Shown piece by piece: positions 9,273 to 18,627 of a stretch of DNA of 33,096 bases. The position numbers were made by a program, and so were the translations under genes. A model generated the notes under the pieces. The model was not told the DNA's origin and ran no database searches. It was given only the letters and a program-made list of their open reading frames with translations. Numbering within the stretch: the stretch's first letter is position 1; the number at the start of each line of letters is the position of its first letter. The stretch is from Candidatus Zipacnadia bacterium (GTDB lineage: Bacteria > Armatimonadota > Zipacnadia > Zipacnadales > Zipacnadaceae), in the NCBI GenBank assembly GCA_029819875.1, contig JALGVG010000002.1, forward strand, positions 1 through 33,096. Direction: 5' to 3'.

Positions 9273-12200
9273 ATGAGCCTGGAGAACATCAGGCGGCAAT
9301 TTGCAGATCCACCGAATGTTCATCGCTTTGCGCCGTTTTGGTTCTTGAATCACGAGTTGGAAGAGGCCGAGATGCGCTGGCAGGTGAGGGAGATGCACAG
9401 CCAGGGGGTGGGCGGATTCATCCTGCACGCCAGGCACGGACTGATAACGCCGTACATGTCGCAGGAGTGGATGGACAATCTTGCGGCGGCGATAGACGAG
9501 GGCAAGAAGCTGGCGATGAAGGCGTACCTGTACGACGAGAACAACTGGCCCAGCGGCCCGGCGGATGCCATGGTGTTCGAGGGGCACAGCGAATATCGCA
9601 TGTCGGGGGTGGTGTTAAGCGAGGAGTTCGAGGTGGCGCGGCGCGCCCGCGTGCGGCGCCGGTTGAAGGTGGAGGATGAGCTGATAGCGGTCATCGCGGT
9701 GCCGGTAGAGGACGGCGAGCCGGTGGAGTTTCCCGAATCGGCGGTGAACCTGGCCGATTTCGTGGAGGGCACCGAGCTTGACTGGCGGCCGCCGGGGGGA
9801 ACGTGGCGGGTCTACGTGTTCTCGCGGCGCTGGTTTGACGGGCACTTTTTCGGTTCATATCTTGATACCCTCAATCCGCAGGCGGTAAGGCGTTTCATCG
9901 AGCTTACGCACGAGCGGTATGCCGAGCGGTTTGGCAGTGAATTCGGAAGCACGATACAGGGCATTTTCACCGACGAGCCGTCAATGAATTTCAACGGTTC
10001 GGACGCCCTGCCGTGGACGGGGCGGCTGCCGGGGGAGTTCGAGTGGCGCAAGGGATACGAGCTGCTGCCGGCGCTGCCGGCGCTGTTCAGGGAGATGGGG
10101 CCTGCCACGGCGAAGATCCGCTGCGACTGGTACGACGTGACGACGAGCCTGTACACGGAGGCATATTTCAAGCAGATATACGAGTTTTGCGATGCACACA
10201 ACCTGTCACTGATGGGCCACGTGGACTGCGAGGGGGAGCTGGTGGAACACACGCGCCAGCAGGGCGACTTTTTCCGGGGGGCGCGCTGGATGCACTGGGG
10301 GGGAGTGGATTTTCTGTGCGAACTGACATGGCCTGCAGAGGACAGCCCGTGGGGCTTGAACAACCTGGCGGGGCCGAAGTTCGCTTCTTCGGCGGCGCAC
10401 CTGCTGGGCAAGCGGGTGGTGGGCTGCGAGTGCTTCGGCCTTGCCAGCCAGTGGGCCGTTGACCTGCGTAACCTCAAGTGGATGACCGACTGGATCGTGA
10501 CACTGGGGGTCAACCTGCTGGAGCCGCACGCCTTCTATTATTCCATCCAGGGTTTCCGCAAGTGGGAGTGCCCGCCCGGAGAGTTCTACCAGTCGGCCTT
10601 CTGGCCGTATTACCGGCACCTGGCTGACTATGCAGGGCGTCTTTGCTCGCTGTTTATTGACGGGCAGCACCGGGCGGACGTGGCGTTCTTTTATCCAATC
10701 AAGTCGATGTGGGCGGAACTGGGGCCGGGGCCGACGGCGAAGGCCAAGGAGCTGACCGAGAGCTTCAACCGCCTGGGGAGGCTGCTGCTGAAGCTGAACT
10801 TCGACTTTGACGTAGTCAGCGAGGAGATGCTGCAGGAGGCGGAATTCGAGGACGGCACGATACTGATCAAGCACCCCGACGGCAGTGCCGCCGAACGGTT
10901 CAAGATCCTGGCGATGCCGGCCGTGACCACGATAAGCAGGCAGACGGCCCGCAAGCTGCTGGAGTTCGTGCGCTGCGGAGGGCGCATCGTGGCAATCGGC
11001 GAGCTGCCCAGCAAGTCTCCCGAGCAGGGGGAGGACTGCGAAGTGGCCGAGATCTTCCGGCAGATATTCGGCCCCGACTACGAGGCCGGCTTCGGGGTGG
11101 CGGAGGCGGCAAGGCCGGTGCTATCGGAGAAGGCGTTGGCGGGGTGGAGCGGCGGCATCCTGGTGGGCGTCCCGCCCGCGGTGGATGACGAGGCGGTGCT
11201 GCCGGCGTTGGCGGAAGTGCTCGAGGCGGCCATCGAGGCAGACGTGACGGTCAGGGCAGCCGGCCAGCCGGTGCCGGAGGTCGTGCACCTGCACTACGTG
11301 CGCGAGGGCGTGCACTTGTTCATGTTTACGAACACCTCGCGCCAACGGAAGCATGAAGTGGAGGCGACCATGGCGGTCACCGGGGAGGTGAGTATCTGGA
11401 ATGCACAGGACGGCAGCGTGCAGCCGGCGCCGGTGGCGAGGGGAGAGACAACCCGGACGGTGGTGCCGTTGAGCCTGGAGCCGACGGAAAGCGTAATCCT
11501 GGCCGTGGACCCGTCGCGGGAGTGCCCCAGCACGCCGCTGATCGCCGCCGACCTGCCCATCGTGCGGGTGGAAGGTAACAAGGCCGTGGGGCTGACGGCA
11601 CAGGCCGGAACATACAGCGTGACGGTCGGCGGACGGGGGGAGGAGGGGGAGGTGGTGCGGGTGCGTGTGGCGCGGCCGCCTGCACCGCTGGTGCTGGAGG
11701 ACAGGTGGCAGTTCACCACCGACAAGCCCAACTGCTTGCCCTTGACGCGCTGGAGCTACGAGATGCGCAACGAGGTGACGGGGCGGGACTCGGATGCCAA
11801 TCGGCGGGTATACACAAGTTGCTTCGATGCCGATATCGTTCCCGGGCAGGCGCGGCTGCTGCTGGACGGCCTGGCCGTGGAGAAGGTGTGGAAGCGCTCG
11901 CGGCCGATAAGCTACAAGGTGGAGGTCAACGGCCAGCGCATCGAGCACTTCGAGCCGGGCACGTACCTCGATCACTACATATACGAGGCGGACTTAAGCG
12001 GTATCTTGCGCGAAGGACGCAACGAGATAGTGATCGAGACCGAAGGCCACCTGTACGAGCCGGGGGCGCTGCAGCATCCGGTTGTGATAGTGGGACGATT
12101 CGCCGTCGCCGAGGAGGGGCAGGTACCGAGGCTGACGGCGGAACCGGGCGAGATTACCGCCGAGGGATGGGAAGGCCAAGGCTATCCTTACTATTCGGGA

Positions 12201-12500
12201 GTGGGCATCTATTCGCAGACCTTCCGCCTGACAGCGGCGCGGTGCGCATGCGAGTTGTGGCTGGAGATGGAGCGTCCCCGGGACCTGGCGGAGGTGCTGG
12301 TGAACGGCAAGAGCTGCGGGGTGCGCTGCTGGGAACCGTTCAAATGGAACATCGGTTCGGCGGCAAAGACGGGGATAAATACCATCGAGATCCGGGTGGC
12401 GAACTCGATGCAGAACCTGCTGGTGCAGCAGCCGCGGCCCTCGGGCATTGTGGGGACGGTGACAATCGTGCCGTACCGCCGGGTGCAGTTTGAATGGTAG
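9273..12500 (+). CDS. GH106-like glycosyl hydrolase (alpha-L-rhamnosidase-like)
   Basis: 1075 aa; PFWFLNHELEEAEMRWQVREMHSQGVGGFILHARHGLITPYMSQEWMDNLAAAIDEGKKLAMKAYLYDENNWPSG, C-terminal beta-sandwich regions with LEMERPRDLAEVLVNGKSCGVRCWEPFKWNI. Confidence 0.8.
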   Translation: MSLENIRRQFADPPNVHRFAPFWFLNHELEEAEMRWQVREMHSQGVGGFILHARHGLITPYMSQEWMDNLAAAIDEGKKLAMKAYLYDENNWPSGPADAMVFEGHSEYRMSGVVLSEEFEVARRARVRRRLKVEDELIAVIAVPVEDGEPVEFPESAVNLADFVEGTELDWRPPGGTWRVYVFSRRWFDGHFFGSYLDTLNPQAVRRFIELTHERYAERFGSEFGSTIQGIFTDEPSMNFNGSDALPWTGRLPGEFEWRKGYELLPALPALFREMGPATAKIRCDWYDVTTSLYTEAYFKQIYEFCDAHNLSLMGHVDCEGELVEHTRQQGDFFRGARWMHWGGVDFLCELTWPAEDSPWGLNNLAGPKFASSAAHLLGKRVVGCECFGLASQWAVDLRNLKWMTDWIVTLGVNLLEPHAFYYSIQGFRKWECPPGEFYQSAFWPYYRHLADYAGRLCSLFIDGQHRADVAFFYPIKSMWAELGPGPTAKAKELTESFNRLGRLLLKLNFDFDVVSEEMLQEAEFEDGTILIKHPDGSAAERFKILAMPAVTTISRQTARKLLEFVRCGGRIVAIGELPSKSPEQGEDCEVAEIFRQIFGPDYEAGFGVAEAARPVLSEKALAGWSGGILVGVPPAVDDEAVLPALAEVLEAAIEADVTVRAAGQPVPEVVHLHYVREGVHLFMFTNTSRQRKHEVEATMAVTGEVSIWNAQDGSVQPAPVARGETTRTVVPLSLEPTESVILAVDPSRECPSTPLIAADLPIVRVEGNKAVGLTAQAGTYSVTVGGRGEEGEVVRVRVARPPAPLVLEDRWQFTTDKPNCLPLTRWSYEMRNEVTGRDSDANRRVYTSCFDADIVPGQARLLLDGLAVEKVWKRSRPISYKVEVNGQRIEHFEPGTYLDHYIYEADLSGILREGRNEIVIETEGHLYEPGALQHPVVIVGRFAVAEEGQVPRLTAEPGEITAEGWEGQGYPYYSGVGIYSQTFRLTAARCACELWLEMERPRDLAEVLVNGKSCGVRCWEPFKWNIGSAAKTGINTIEIRVANSMQNLLVQQPRPSGIVGTVTIVPYRRVQFEW

Positions 12501-12528
12501 CAGCAGCGACGGGGCGGGACAGGGGCGG

Positions 12529-13080
12529 TCAGGAGGAGGCGGTTTCGGCGGCGGTAACCGGCAGCAAGGTCTCCGGCGCCGGTTGGGGGACGGCGAACCG
12601 GCGGGCGCACAGGTAGGCCTGCCGGTGGCTGGGGTAGACGAGGGTGCGGGCCCACAGGACGTTGACGGCAATCAAGGGGCCGCCGACGGGAGGGAAGACC
12701 AGCAGGCTGCCGATAAGGTGGCCGACGACCATGCCCATCAGCCAGGGAGCGGTCATCATAACGACGTACTCCTCGAGAATGAACACGCGCTGGAACCGGG
12801 CGCCGTCACGCAAGGCCTGGATCTTGTGATACAGGTAAGCGCGCTGCAACCCCACGATGGGCAGGCCGATGAGCAGCCCCACCGCTACGCAGCACAGCAG
12901 GCCCGCCCAGCCCCATTGTATGATAGCCACCGCTCCGGGCACGGCCAGTACCAATGCCTCGACAGGCAGCGTGTGGGTGTGAAACGAACAGGCGACCAGG
13001 ATATTCATGACCAGGGGAACGAGCAAATAGGCAGCCAACACGAACAGAGGGTGGTTGAGAAGGTTTATCTTGAACATCAC
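12529..13080 (-). CDS. Hypothetical multi-pass membrane protein
   Basis: 183 aa with several hydrophobic segments (LFVLAAYLLVPLVMNILVA; LLCCVAVGLLIGLPIVGL; MGMVVGHLIGSLLVFP). Convergent with the upstream gene. Confidence 0.6.
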   Translation of the reverse strand: MMFKINLLNHPLFVLAAYLLVPLVMNILVACSFHTHTLPVEALVLAVPGAVAIIQWGWAGLLCCVAVGLLIGLPIVGLQRAYLYHKIQALRDGARFQRVFILEEYVVMMTAPWLMGMVVGHLIGSLLVFPPVGGPLIAVNVLWARTLVYPSHRQAYLCARRFAVPQPAPETLLPVTAAETASS

Positions 13081-13607
13081 GGTAGCGCCCCCGTAAGTAG
13101 AGCGGGTAGTGGGAACTACAATGGCTGTGCCGGCGTCTATCTTTCAAAGAGCCATGCCGATGCACAAACAGGTGCCATGAGAAGTGTGATGTAAACAAAC
13201 ATTAACAATGCAAAATGCGCGCGTCAAGCGAATGATTAAACCTTGAGCATACGCAAGAAGTTCGATGAATAATTCTTGGGAGAAATAAAGGATTCGCGGC
13301 AACCGAGGGCTAATTACAGGGGCAGGAGAACGCACGGGAGCGTGCAACGGCGGGCGTGCGGCGGCAGCCGCGGAGGCGGTGAGAGTTGCGAAACGCCAAG
13401 GCGGACGCCGCCCAGGCGGCAGGGCCGAGCTTTACAGGCAATCACAGGGGGCCATGTTTCGGTTGAATCACATTGCCAAGACAGGTAGGTTGCAGCCATT
13501 GGTCTGCCTGCTGTCATATCGGGGTTGGACAAGTCAGACAATAATGTCTAGGAGCGCTAAATGCAGGGTATATTACTACCGAGAAAAGGCGCAGAGGAGT
13601 GATTGCC

Positions 13608-14768
13608 ATGAAGCTGTGGACAGCCAGTGCAGCAGTGGCAGCGGCTGCACTGATAGTGGTGCTGGTAAGCGGGTGCGGTGGCGGCGGCAGTCCGGCGACG
13701 GACTGGGCGCGGTACACGCCCCCGGCGCAGGTAGTGCCCGTTGAGCAGCAGCAGGAATTTGCAGTGAGCCAGACGGTGGAGCCGGTGGGAAGTTCAACGT
13801 CAGAGGCGACGGGCCCGCGGGAGATGATCGAGGCCGGCACTGCGCCGATTGCACCGGTGGTGGAGTACACGGTGCAGGAAAGCGGCCTCAGCGGGTACCT
13901 GCCGGTGCAGGTGCAGTCGGCCGGCGGTTCACATCCCAACCTGGTATTGGCCATCGCCAAGCTGATGCGGGGGGCCATTGCCCAATCCGCCCAGAGCCGG
14001 CCGGCGCAGGAGAACGTGATAGAGATAGACTGGACCGACCCGGTCACCGGTATCCACTGGACGGGAAGTTTCCGGCAGGTGCTTACCGGCTACCGCCTGG
14101 ACCTGCACGGCGAGGGTCCCAACACTGATGTGACGGTCACGGCCTCGATAAACGTGACCACGCTCAGTTCGGCGACGGCGTCGCTTGCCATCGAGGGCTC
14201 GGTGGCGGCCGAGGTGGACCTGGTCAATTGGCAGACCGGGGAATGTGAGCCGCGCAGTGGTCGGGCGATCCTCAATGACCGGTTCCGCATCACCGCCACT
14301 ACCGAGGACGAAGTGACGACCGCGTTCAACGGCACCTGCTCGGTGGATGACAGGTTCGAGGTGCTGGAGGATGACCAGTGGGTCACCAAGGTGAGGCAGG
14401 AAGGGAGCCTGGGCTTCAACGGAACGCTGACGGACGAGACAGGGGCGGCGAGCGGCGAGTTTGACCTCTACTTCGGCGTCGAGGCGGGCGAGGAGCTGTT
14501 CTGGGCGCATCACACCGGCAGCGTGGAAGCCGAATACGACCTGGTTGCCGAGGAGGGCTGGATAGAGGTAACCCATGACGTGGAACTGAGCAACGGCATG
14601 ACCGGCCACGTGGCCATGGACCGCGACGGCAACCTGGACGGCTGGATCCGCGACGCCGATGGTGAATTGCTGGCTACCATCACCGGCAACCTCTACGACG
14701 GAACCGGCCAGATCATCTGGACGGACGGCACCATAGAGCCGATAAATCCGGTTGGTCCGCTTCTGTAG
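13608..14768 (+). CDS. Predicted lipoprotein, function unknown
   Basis: MKLWTASAAVAAAALIVVLVSG|C lipobox; beta-rich, acidic repeats-like body. ATG at 13608 preceded by GAGGAGTG. Confidence 0.7.
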   Translation: MKLWTASAAVAAAALIVVLVSGCGGGGSPATDWARYTPPAQVVPVEQQQEFAVSQTVEPVGSSTSEATGPREMIEAGTAPIAPVVEYTVQESGLSGYLPVQVQSAGGSHPNLVLAIAKLMRGAIAQSAQSRPAQENVIEIDWTDPVTGIHWTGSFRQVLTGYRLDLHGEGPNTDVTVTASINVTTLSSATASLAIEGSVAAEVDLVNWQTGECEPRSGRAILNDRFRITATTEDEVTTAFNGTCSVDDRFEVLEDDQWVTKVRQEGSLGFNGTLTDETGAASGEFDLYFGVEAGEELFWAHHTGSVEAEYDLVAEEGWIEVTHDVELSNGMTGHVAMDRDGNLDGWIRDADGELLATITGNLYDGTGQIIWTDGTIEPINPVGPLL

Positions 14769-14852
14769 CGATCTGCAGCACAGCGACAGGCAGAGAAAGG
14801 GTATGTGCCCGGCCGGGGCGGGGAAGCCTCGGCCGTGTTTTTTGGGGGGCCT

Positions 14853-16367
14853 TCAATCGCCGCAAGCAGGGCCGGATTGCACGCCGAGGCGGGCGGCAAG
14901 CTGGCGGGCAAGCTGCAGCGCCTGCCGGCGGTTGCAGATGGCGCCGTCGGCCCGGGCATCCTCCACTTCGTCGAGGATGACGCGGAAATGCGGCCCGGGC
15001 GTAAGCCCCAGTTCCTCGATCAAGTCACGTCCGCGCAGCAGCGGTTCCGTGGCCTGCTCGTTCACCCACTGCAGGTAGCGGACGAGCATGTCGTCAAGCA
15101 GCAGCGTGCAGTCGTGCCGGTACTTGGGGCTGGTGGCCGGCCCGCGGCAGGCGTACAGGTCGGCGCAGGCCAACAGGACCAGGCCCACGCCGTGAGGGTG
15201 TGCCAGGCGCATCAGGCGGCGGACGGCACGCATCGAGAGGGCGTCGGAGGGGGGCTGGTGCCGGCAATTGCTGTCGTGAAGGGCCGCGCGGACGAGGTGG
15301 AGAGGGCGCAGGTGGAGGCGGACGAGGCGCTCGACCAGCACGCGGATGTCGCGGGCAAGCCGCAAGCGCCGGGTGATCGTTGCGGCAATGTCCGCTCCTA
15401 TCTGCTCGTGGCCGCGGAACCACACCCGCCCGGCCTCGTCCACCGTCCTGGTAGCCGGCTTGCCCAGGTCATGCACCAAGGCGGCCAACTTCAGCCCGGC
15501 GATCACCCCGGGGGCGGACAGGTAGTCGCTGACCGCACCGGCGGCACGGGGCAGCACAGCGGCGGGCCGGCTGATAATCTTCTCCAGCTCCTCGACGGTA
15601 AGCAGGGAGTGCCGCCAGACGTCGAGGTGATGATAGCCGCCTTGGCGGACGCCGCGGGCGGGGCCGATCTCGGGCAGAATCTGCTCCAAGAGGCCGGCGT
15701 CATCGGCGCTGCGCAGGCAGGCGGCGGCGCGGCTGCAAGCCAGCAGCTTCAGCAGCTCGGCACCCACCCGTTCGCCGGCCGCGTGCTTGATGCCCGGGGC
15801 AAGCTCGCGGATCCACGACAGCGTCGCTGGCTCAATGGTGAAGTCCAGTTCGCCGGCCAGGCGGAAAGCGCGCAGGCAGCGCAGACCGTCAGCGGCAAGA
15901 TTGGCACGCGCCACCGCGCGGATGGTGCGGGAAGCGAGGTCCTCCAGCCCGCCGCAGGGGTCGAGGAGGGCAAGGCTTTCGGTGCCGGGGGCGGCAAGCA
16001 GCCAGGCGCAGGCATTGACGGTGAAATCGCGGGCTTGCAGGTCGGAGAGGATGTCCGGGCCGCGCAACTGGGCGAAGTCAAGTTGGCGGCGCTTGCCGGC
16101 ATCGTGGGGGTTGAGCACCACGCGGGCGGTGACGAAATCCTCATGCAACACAACAAAGGCGCCGTTGAGGCGGTCGGCCACGTGGCGGGCGAAGTCGGCG
16201 GCGTCGGCGAGGGCGAAGTCCAGGTCGCGGGGGGCCCTGCCCAGCAGAATGTCGCGCAAGGCACCGCCGACGAGGTACAGCCGGCTTGCGGTCGCCGCCG
16301 CCAGGTGCGCCAGTTGCGGCAACAGCGGGTCGGAGTGCAAGATTTGGTGAGCGGAGGGTAGTTGCAT
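14853..16367 (-). CDS. CCA tRNA nucleotidyltransferase / poly(A) polymerase family protein with HD domain
   Basis: YLVGGALRDILLGRAPRDLDFAL, DILSDLQARDFTVNACAW, DPCGGLEDLASRTIRAV, HD motif LAALVHDLGKPATRT. Confidence 0.88.
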   Translation of the reverse strand: MQLPSAHQILHSDPLLPQLAHLAAATASRLYLVGGALRDILLGRAPRDLDFALADAADFARHVADRLNGAFVVLHEDFVTARVVLNPHDAGKRRQLDFAQLRGPDILSDLQARDFTVNACAWLLAAPGTESLALLDPCGGLEDLASRTIRAVARANLAADGLRCLRAFRLAGELDFTIEPATLSWIRELAPGIKHAAGERVGAELLKLLACSRAAACLRSADDAGLLEQILPEIGPARGVRQGGYHHLDVWRHSLLTVEELEKIISRPAAVLPRAAGAVSDYLSAPGVIAGLKLAALVHDLGKPATRTVDEAGRVWFRGHEQIGADIAATITRRLRLARDIRVLVERLVRLHLRPLHLVRAALHDSNCRHQPPSDALSMRAVRRLMRLAHPHGVGLVLLACADLYACRGPATSPKYRHDCTLLLDDMLVRYLQWVNEQATEPLLRGRDLIEELGLTPGPHFRVILDEVEDARADGAICNRRQALQLARQLAARLGVQSGPACGD

Positions 16368-16388
16368 TGCAGTTGTAGTATAGCGCGG

Positions 16389-17933
16389 TCAGAAGGGTTT
16401 GACGAGGGCCAGATGGGCGGCCAGGGACAAGGCGAACCCCACCTGGGCGACCACGAGGGTGGCCCCTGCGGCCAGCAGGGCGCTGTGGCGGAGGCGGGCA
16501 AGCTGCTCGGCTACCGCCGGCGTCATAAGCGGCATCATGAACAGCCAGATGCGCCCCACCTCGCCGCGCGTGGTGCCGGATACCAGCAGGACGGCCAGCA
16601 AGGCGGCAAGCGCCCAGCCGACTGCTGCCGGGGCCTGAAGAGGGCGGCGCGAGACCGCCAGCGCCCACACCCACAGCACACTAACAGCCGGCCCGGCAAA
16701 CAGCAAGAAGTCGTACAGATTGCCCGGCAGCCATCCCCAGTAGCTGCGATGCCAGGCCACCATCACCTGCCGATGGGCAGCCAACGAGGCGCGCATGGCC
16801 AGCGGGAAGTTGTATCCCGACCACAGGTAGAGGACGAGATAAGGGGCAGCGAACCCCAAGATGCCGCAGACGATACCCTGCGCACAGCGCCGCCAGCCGC
16901 CGGCAAGTTGCCCGCGGCGCAGCAGTACCGCCATCACCAGCATGGGCACAACCATCACGGCCAGGCCGTAGGTCCACAACAGGGCCAGCGCTCCGGCCAG
17001 GCCACACAGCGTGTACACGGCCAGGTGCCCGGAGCGGAGAGCGAGCACCCACAGGTAGAGGAGCAGTGCCGCCAGCAAGGCCGCCACGGCGTCAATGCTG
17101 GGGACGAATACCAGCAGCGAGGGAATTGCCAGGCAAAGCAGGGCGGCAAGCAAGCCGACGCGCCTGTCCGCAATAACCGCACATATCCCGAACACAAAGA
17201 CGGACACCAACACGCCGGGCAAGGTCACCGCCACTGCCAACGGCAAGGCCACCAGGGCGTCAAGAGGCGCAAGGGGCGTCTTGGACAGGCCCCGGATGTT
17301 ATCGTACAGCTCCGCCGTCGCCACGCCCATTTGCTGCAGGTGCCGGTCAAGCCAGGCCAACAGGCCGGGGCTTGACAGGAACAGGCGGCGGAGGGCGGCA
17401 AAGCACAGGATGGGGCCGGGAGGGTGCGTACGCACGCGGGCGGGAACCGCGGGGTCAGCGGCCCGTTGCAGGTGGGAGGCGAACAGGCGGCGGGCGGAGG
17501 TCATCGCCAGCGCCTGGCCATAGTAACCCATGGAGATGTCGCTGATGGTAGCAGCGGGCAGGGTGAGCGCAAAGGCCGGGTCCCACAAGCCGCAGGCGGT
17601 CACGGCCATAGCGCCGGCTATGACCATGAGCAGCAGCAAGAGGACGCACAGGCGCCGCGAGGGCTGGGCACCGCTGCGCACACGGTCCAGGACCACCAAG
17701 GCGGCAAGCACCAGGACGCCAAGACATACAAGGGGCGGCAGGCTTGCGGGCAGGGGCTGGTCGCGCCACGGCCATTGCCACTGGCCGGCCAGGCCGGTGG
17801 GCAGCAGCCGCAGCCGCAACAGTATTGCAGCCAGAACGGTTGCGGCCACGGCCGCCCCCAGGCCCCCAAGCAACGAGCAGGGGAGTGACGAGGAACGGTT
17901 ATTCGCCGGCAGTCGCTGCTTTTTTGAGTTCAT
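16389..17933 (-). CDS. Multi-pass membrane protein, GT-C/PMT-like glycosyltransferase candidate
   Basis: 514 aa with about 10 hydrophobic segments; RTHPPGPILCFAALRRLF resembles the HPPGP motif of GT-C membrane glycosyltransferases. Confidence 0.55.
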   Translation of the reverse strand: MNSKKQRLPANNRSSSLPCSLLGGLGAAVAATVLAAILLRLRLLPTGLAGQWQWPWRDQPLPASLPPLVCLGVLVLAALVVLDRVRSGAQPSRRLCVLLLLLMVIAGAMAVTACGLWDPAFALTLPAATISDISMGYYGQALAMTSARRLFASHLQRAADPAVPARVRTHPPGPILCFAALRRLFLSSPGLLAWLDRHLQQMGVATAELYDNIRGLSKTPLAPLDALVALPLAVAVTLPGVLVSVFVFGICAVIADRRVGLLAALLCLAIPSLLVFVPSIDAVAALLAALLLYLWVLALRSGHLAVYTLCGLAGALALLWTYGLAVMVVPMLVMAVLLRRGQLAGGWRRCAQGIVCGILGFAAPYLVLYLWSGYNFPLAMRASLAAHRQVMVAWHRSYWGWLPGNLYDFLLFAGPAVSVLWVWALAVSRRPLQAPAAVGWALAALLAVLLVSGTTRGEVGRIWLFMMPLMTPAVAEQLARLRHSALLAAGATLVVAQVGFALSLAAHLALVKPF

Positions 17934-18627
17934 CTACCTGTGCAGGATCAAGGGAGCGGACCTCGCCCTCGGCCAAGTCGCCGAGCTGCAGAGGGCCGAA
18001 CGAGATACGGACCAGCTTGCGGACGGGATGGCCTACCGCTTCGCACATGCGCTTTACCAGGCGGTTGCGGCCCTCGGTAATCGTAAGCCTGATAACCGCT
18101 TGCCCGCGGCCGCTGCTGACTAGAACGACCTCCGAGCAGGCGGCGGTTCCATCGGCCAGGCGAACGCCGCTGCGCAACGCACGCAAGGCGGCCTCGTCCG
18201 GCACACTTTCGACGGTGGCAAGATATGTCTTCGGCACGTGATAGCGGGGATGGATGAGCCGGTTGGCAAGCTCGCCGTCGTCGGTGAGCAACAGCAGGCC
18301 GGTGGTATCGGCGTCCAGCCGGCCCACGGGAAAGACCCGCCTGCGCAGGGAGGCCGGCACCAGGTCCATGACGGTGGGGCGGCCGAAGGGGTCGCGCCTG
18401 GTGGTGATGTAGCCGGCCGGCTTGTTCAGCACCAGGTAATGATAGTCGGCAGGCAGGCTGAGGGGCCGGCCGTCAACACATATAACGCTGCGGGCAGGGT
18501 CAACCTTCGTCCCCAGCCTGGTGACGACCTGTCCATCAACGGTGACGCGGCCTTGCCGGATAAGCTCTTCGCTGCCGCGGCGGGAAGCGACGCCGGCTCG
18601 TGCCAACAGCTTTTGCAGCCGCTCCAT
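17899..18627 (-). CDS. Pseudouridine synthase, RluB/RsuA family
   Basis: MERLQKLLARAGVASRRGSEELIRQGRVTVDGQVV (S4), LVLNKPAGYITTRRDPFGRPTVMDLVP, VGRLDADTTGLLLLTDDGELANRLIHP, EGRNRLVKRMCEAVGHPV. Confidence 0.93.
   Translation of the reverse strand: MERLQKLLARAGVASRRGSEELIRQGRVTVDGQVVTRLGTKVDPARSVICVDGRPLSLPADYHYLVLNKPAGYITTRRDPFGRPTVMDLVPASLRRRVFPVGRLDADTTGLLLLTDDGELANRLIHPRYHVPKTYLATVESVPDEAALRALRSGVRLADGTAACSEVVLVSSGRGQAVIRLTITEGRNRLVKRMCEAVGHPVRKLVRISFGPLQLGDLAEGEVRSLDPAQVDELKKAATAGE

Noticed and set aside
14805-16361. 518-aa plus-strand ORF
   Set aside because: Mirror of the CCA/poly(A) polymerase family gene; Gly/Gln/Ala-rich shadow frame.
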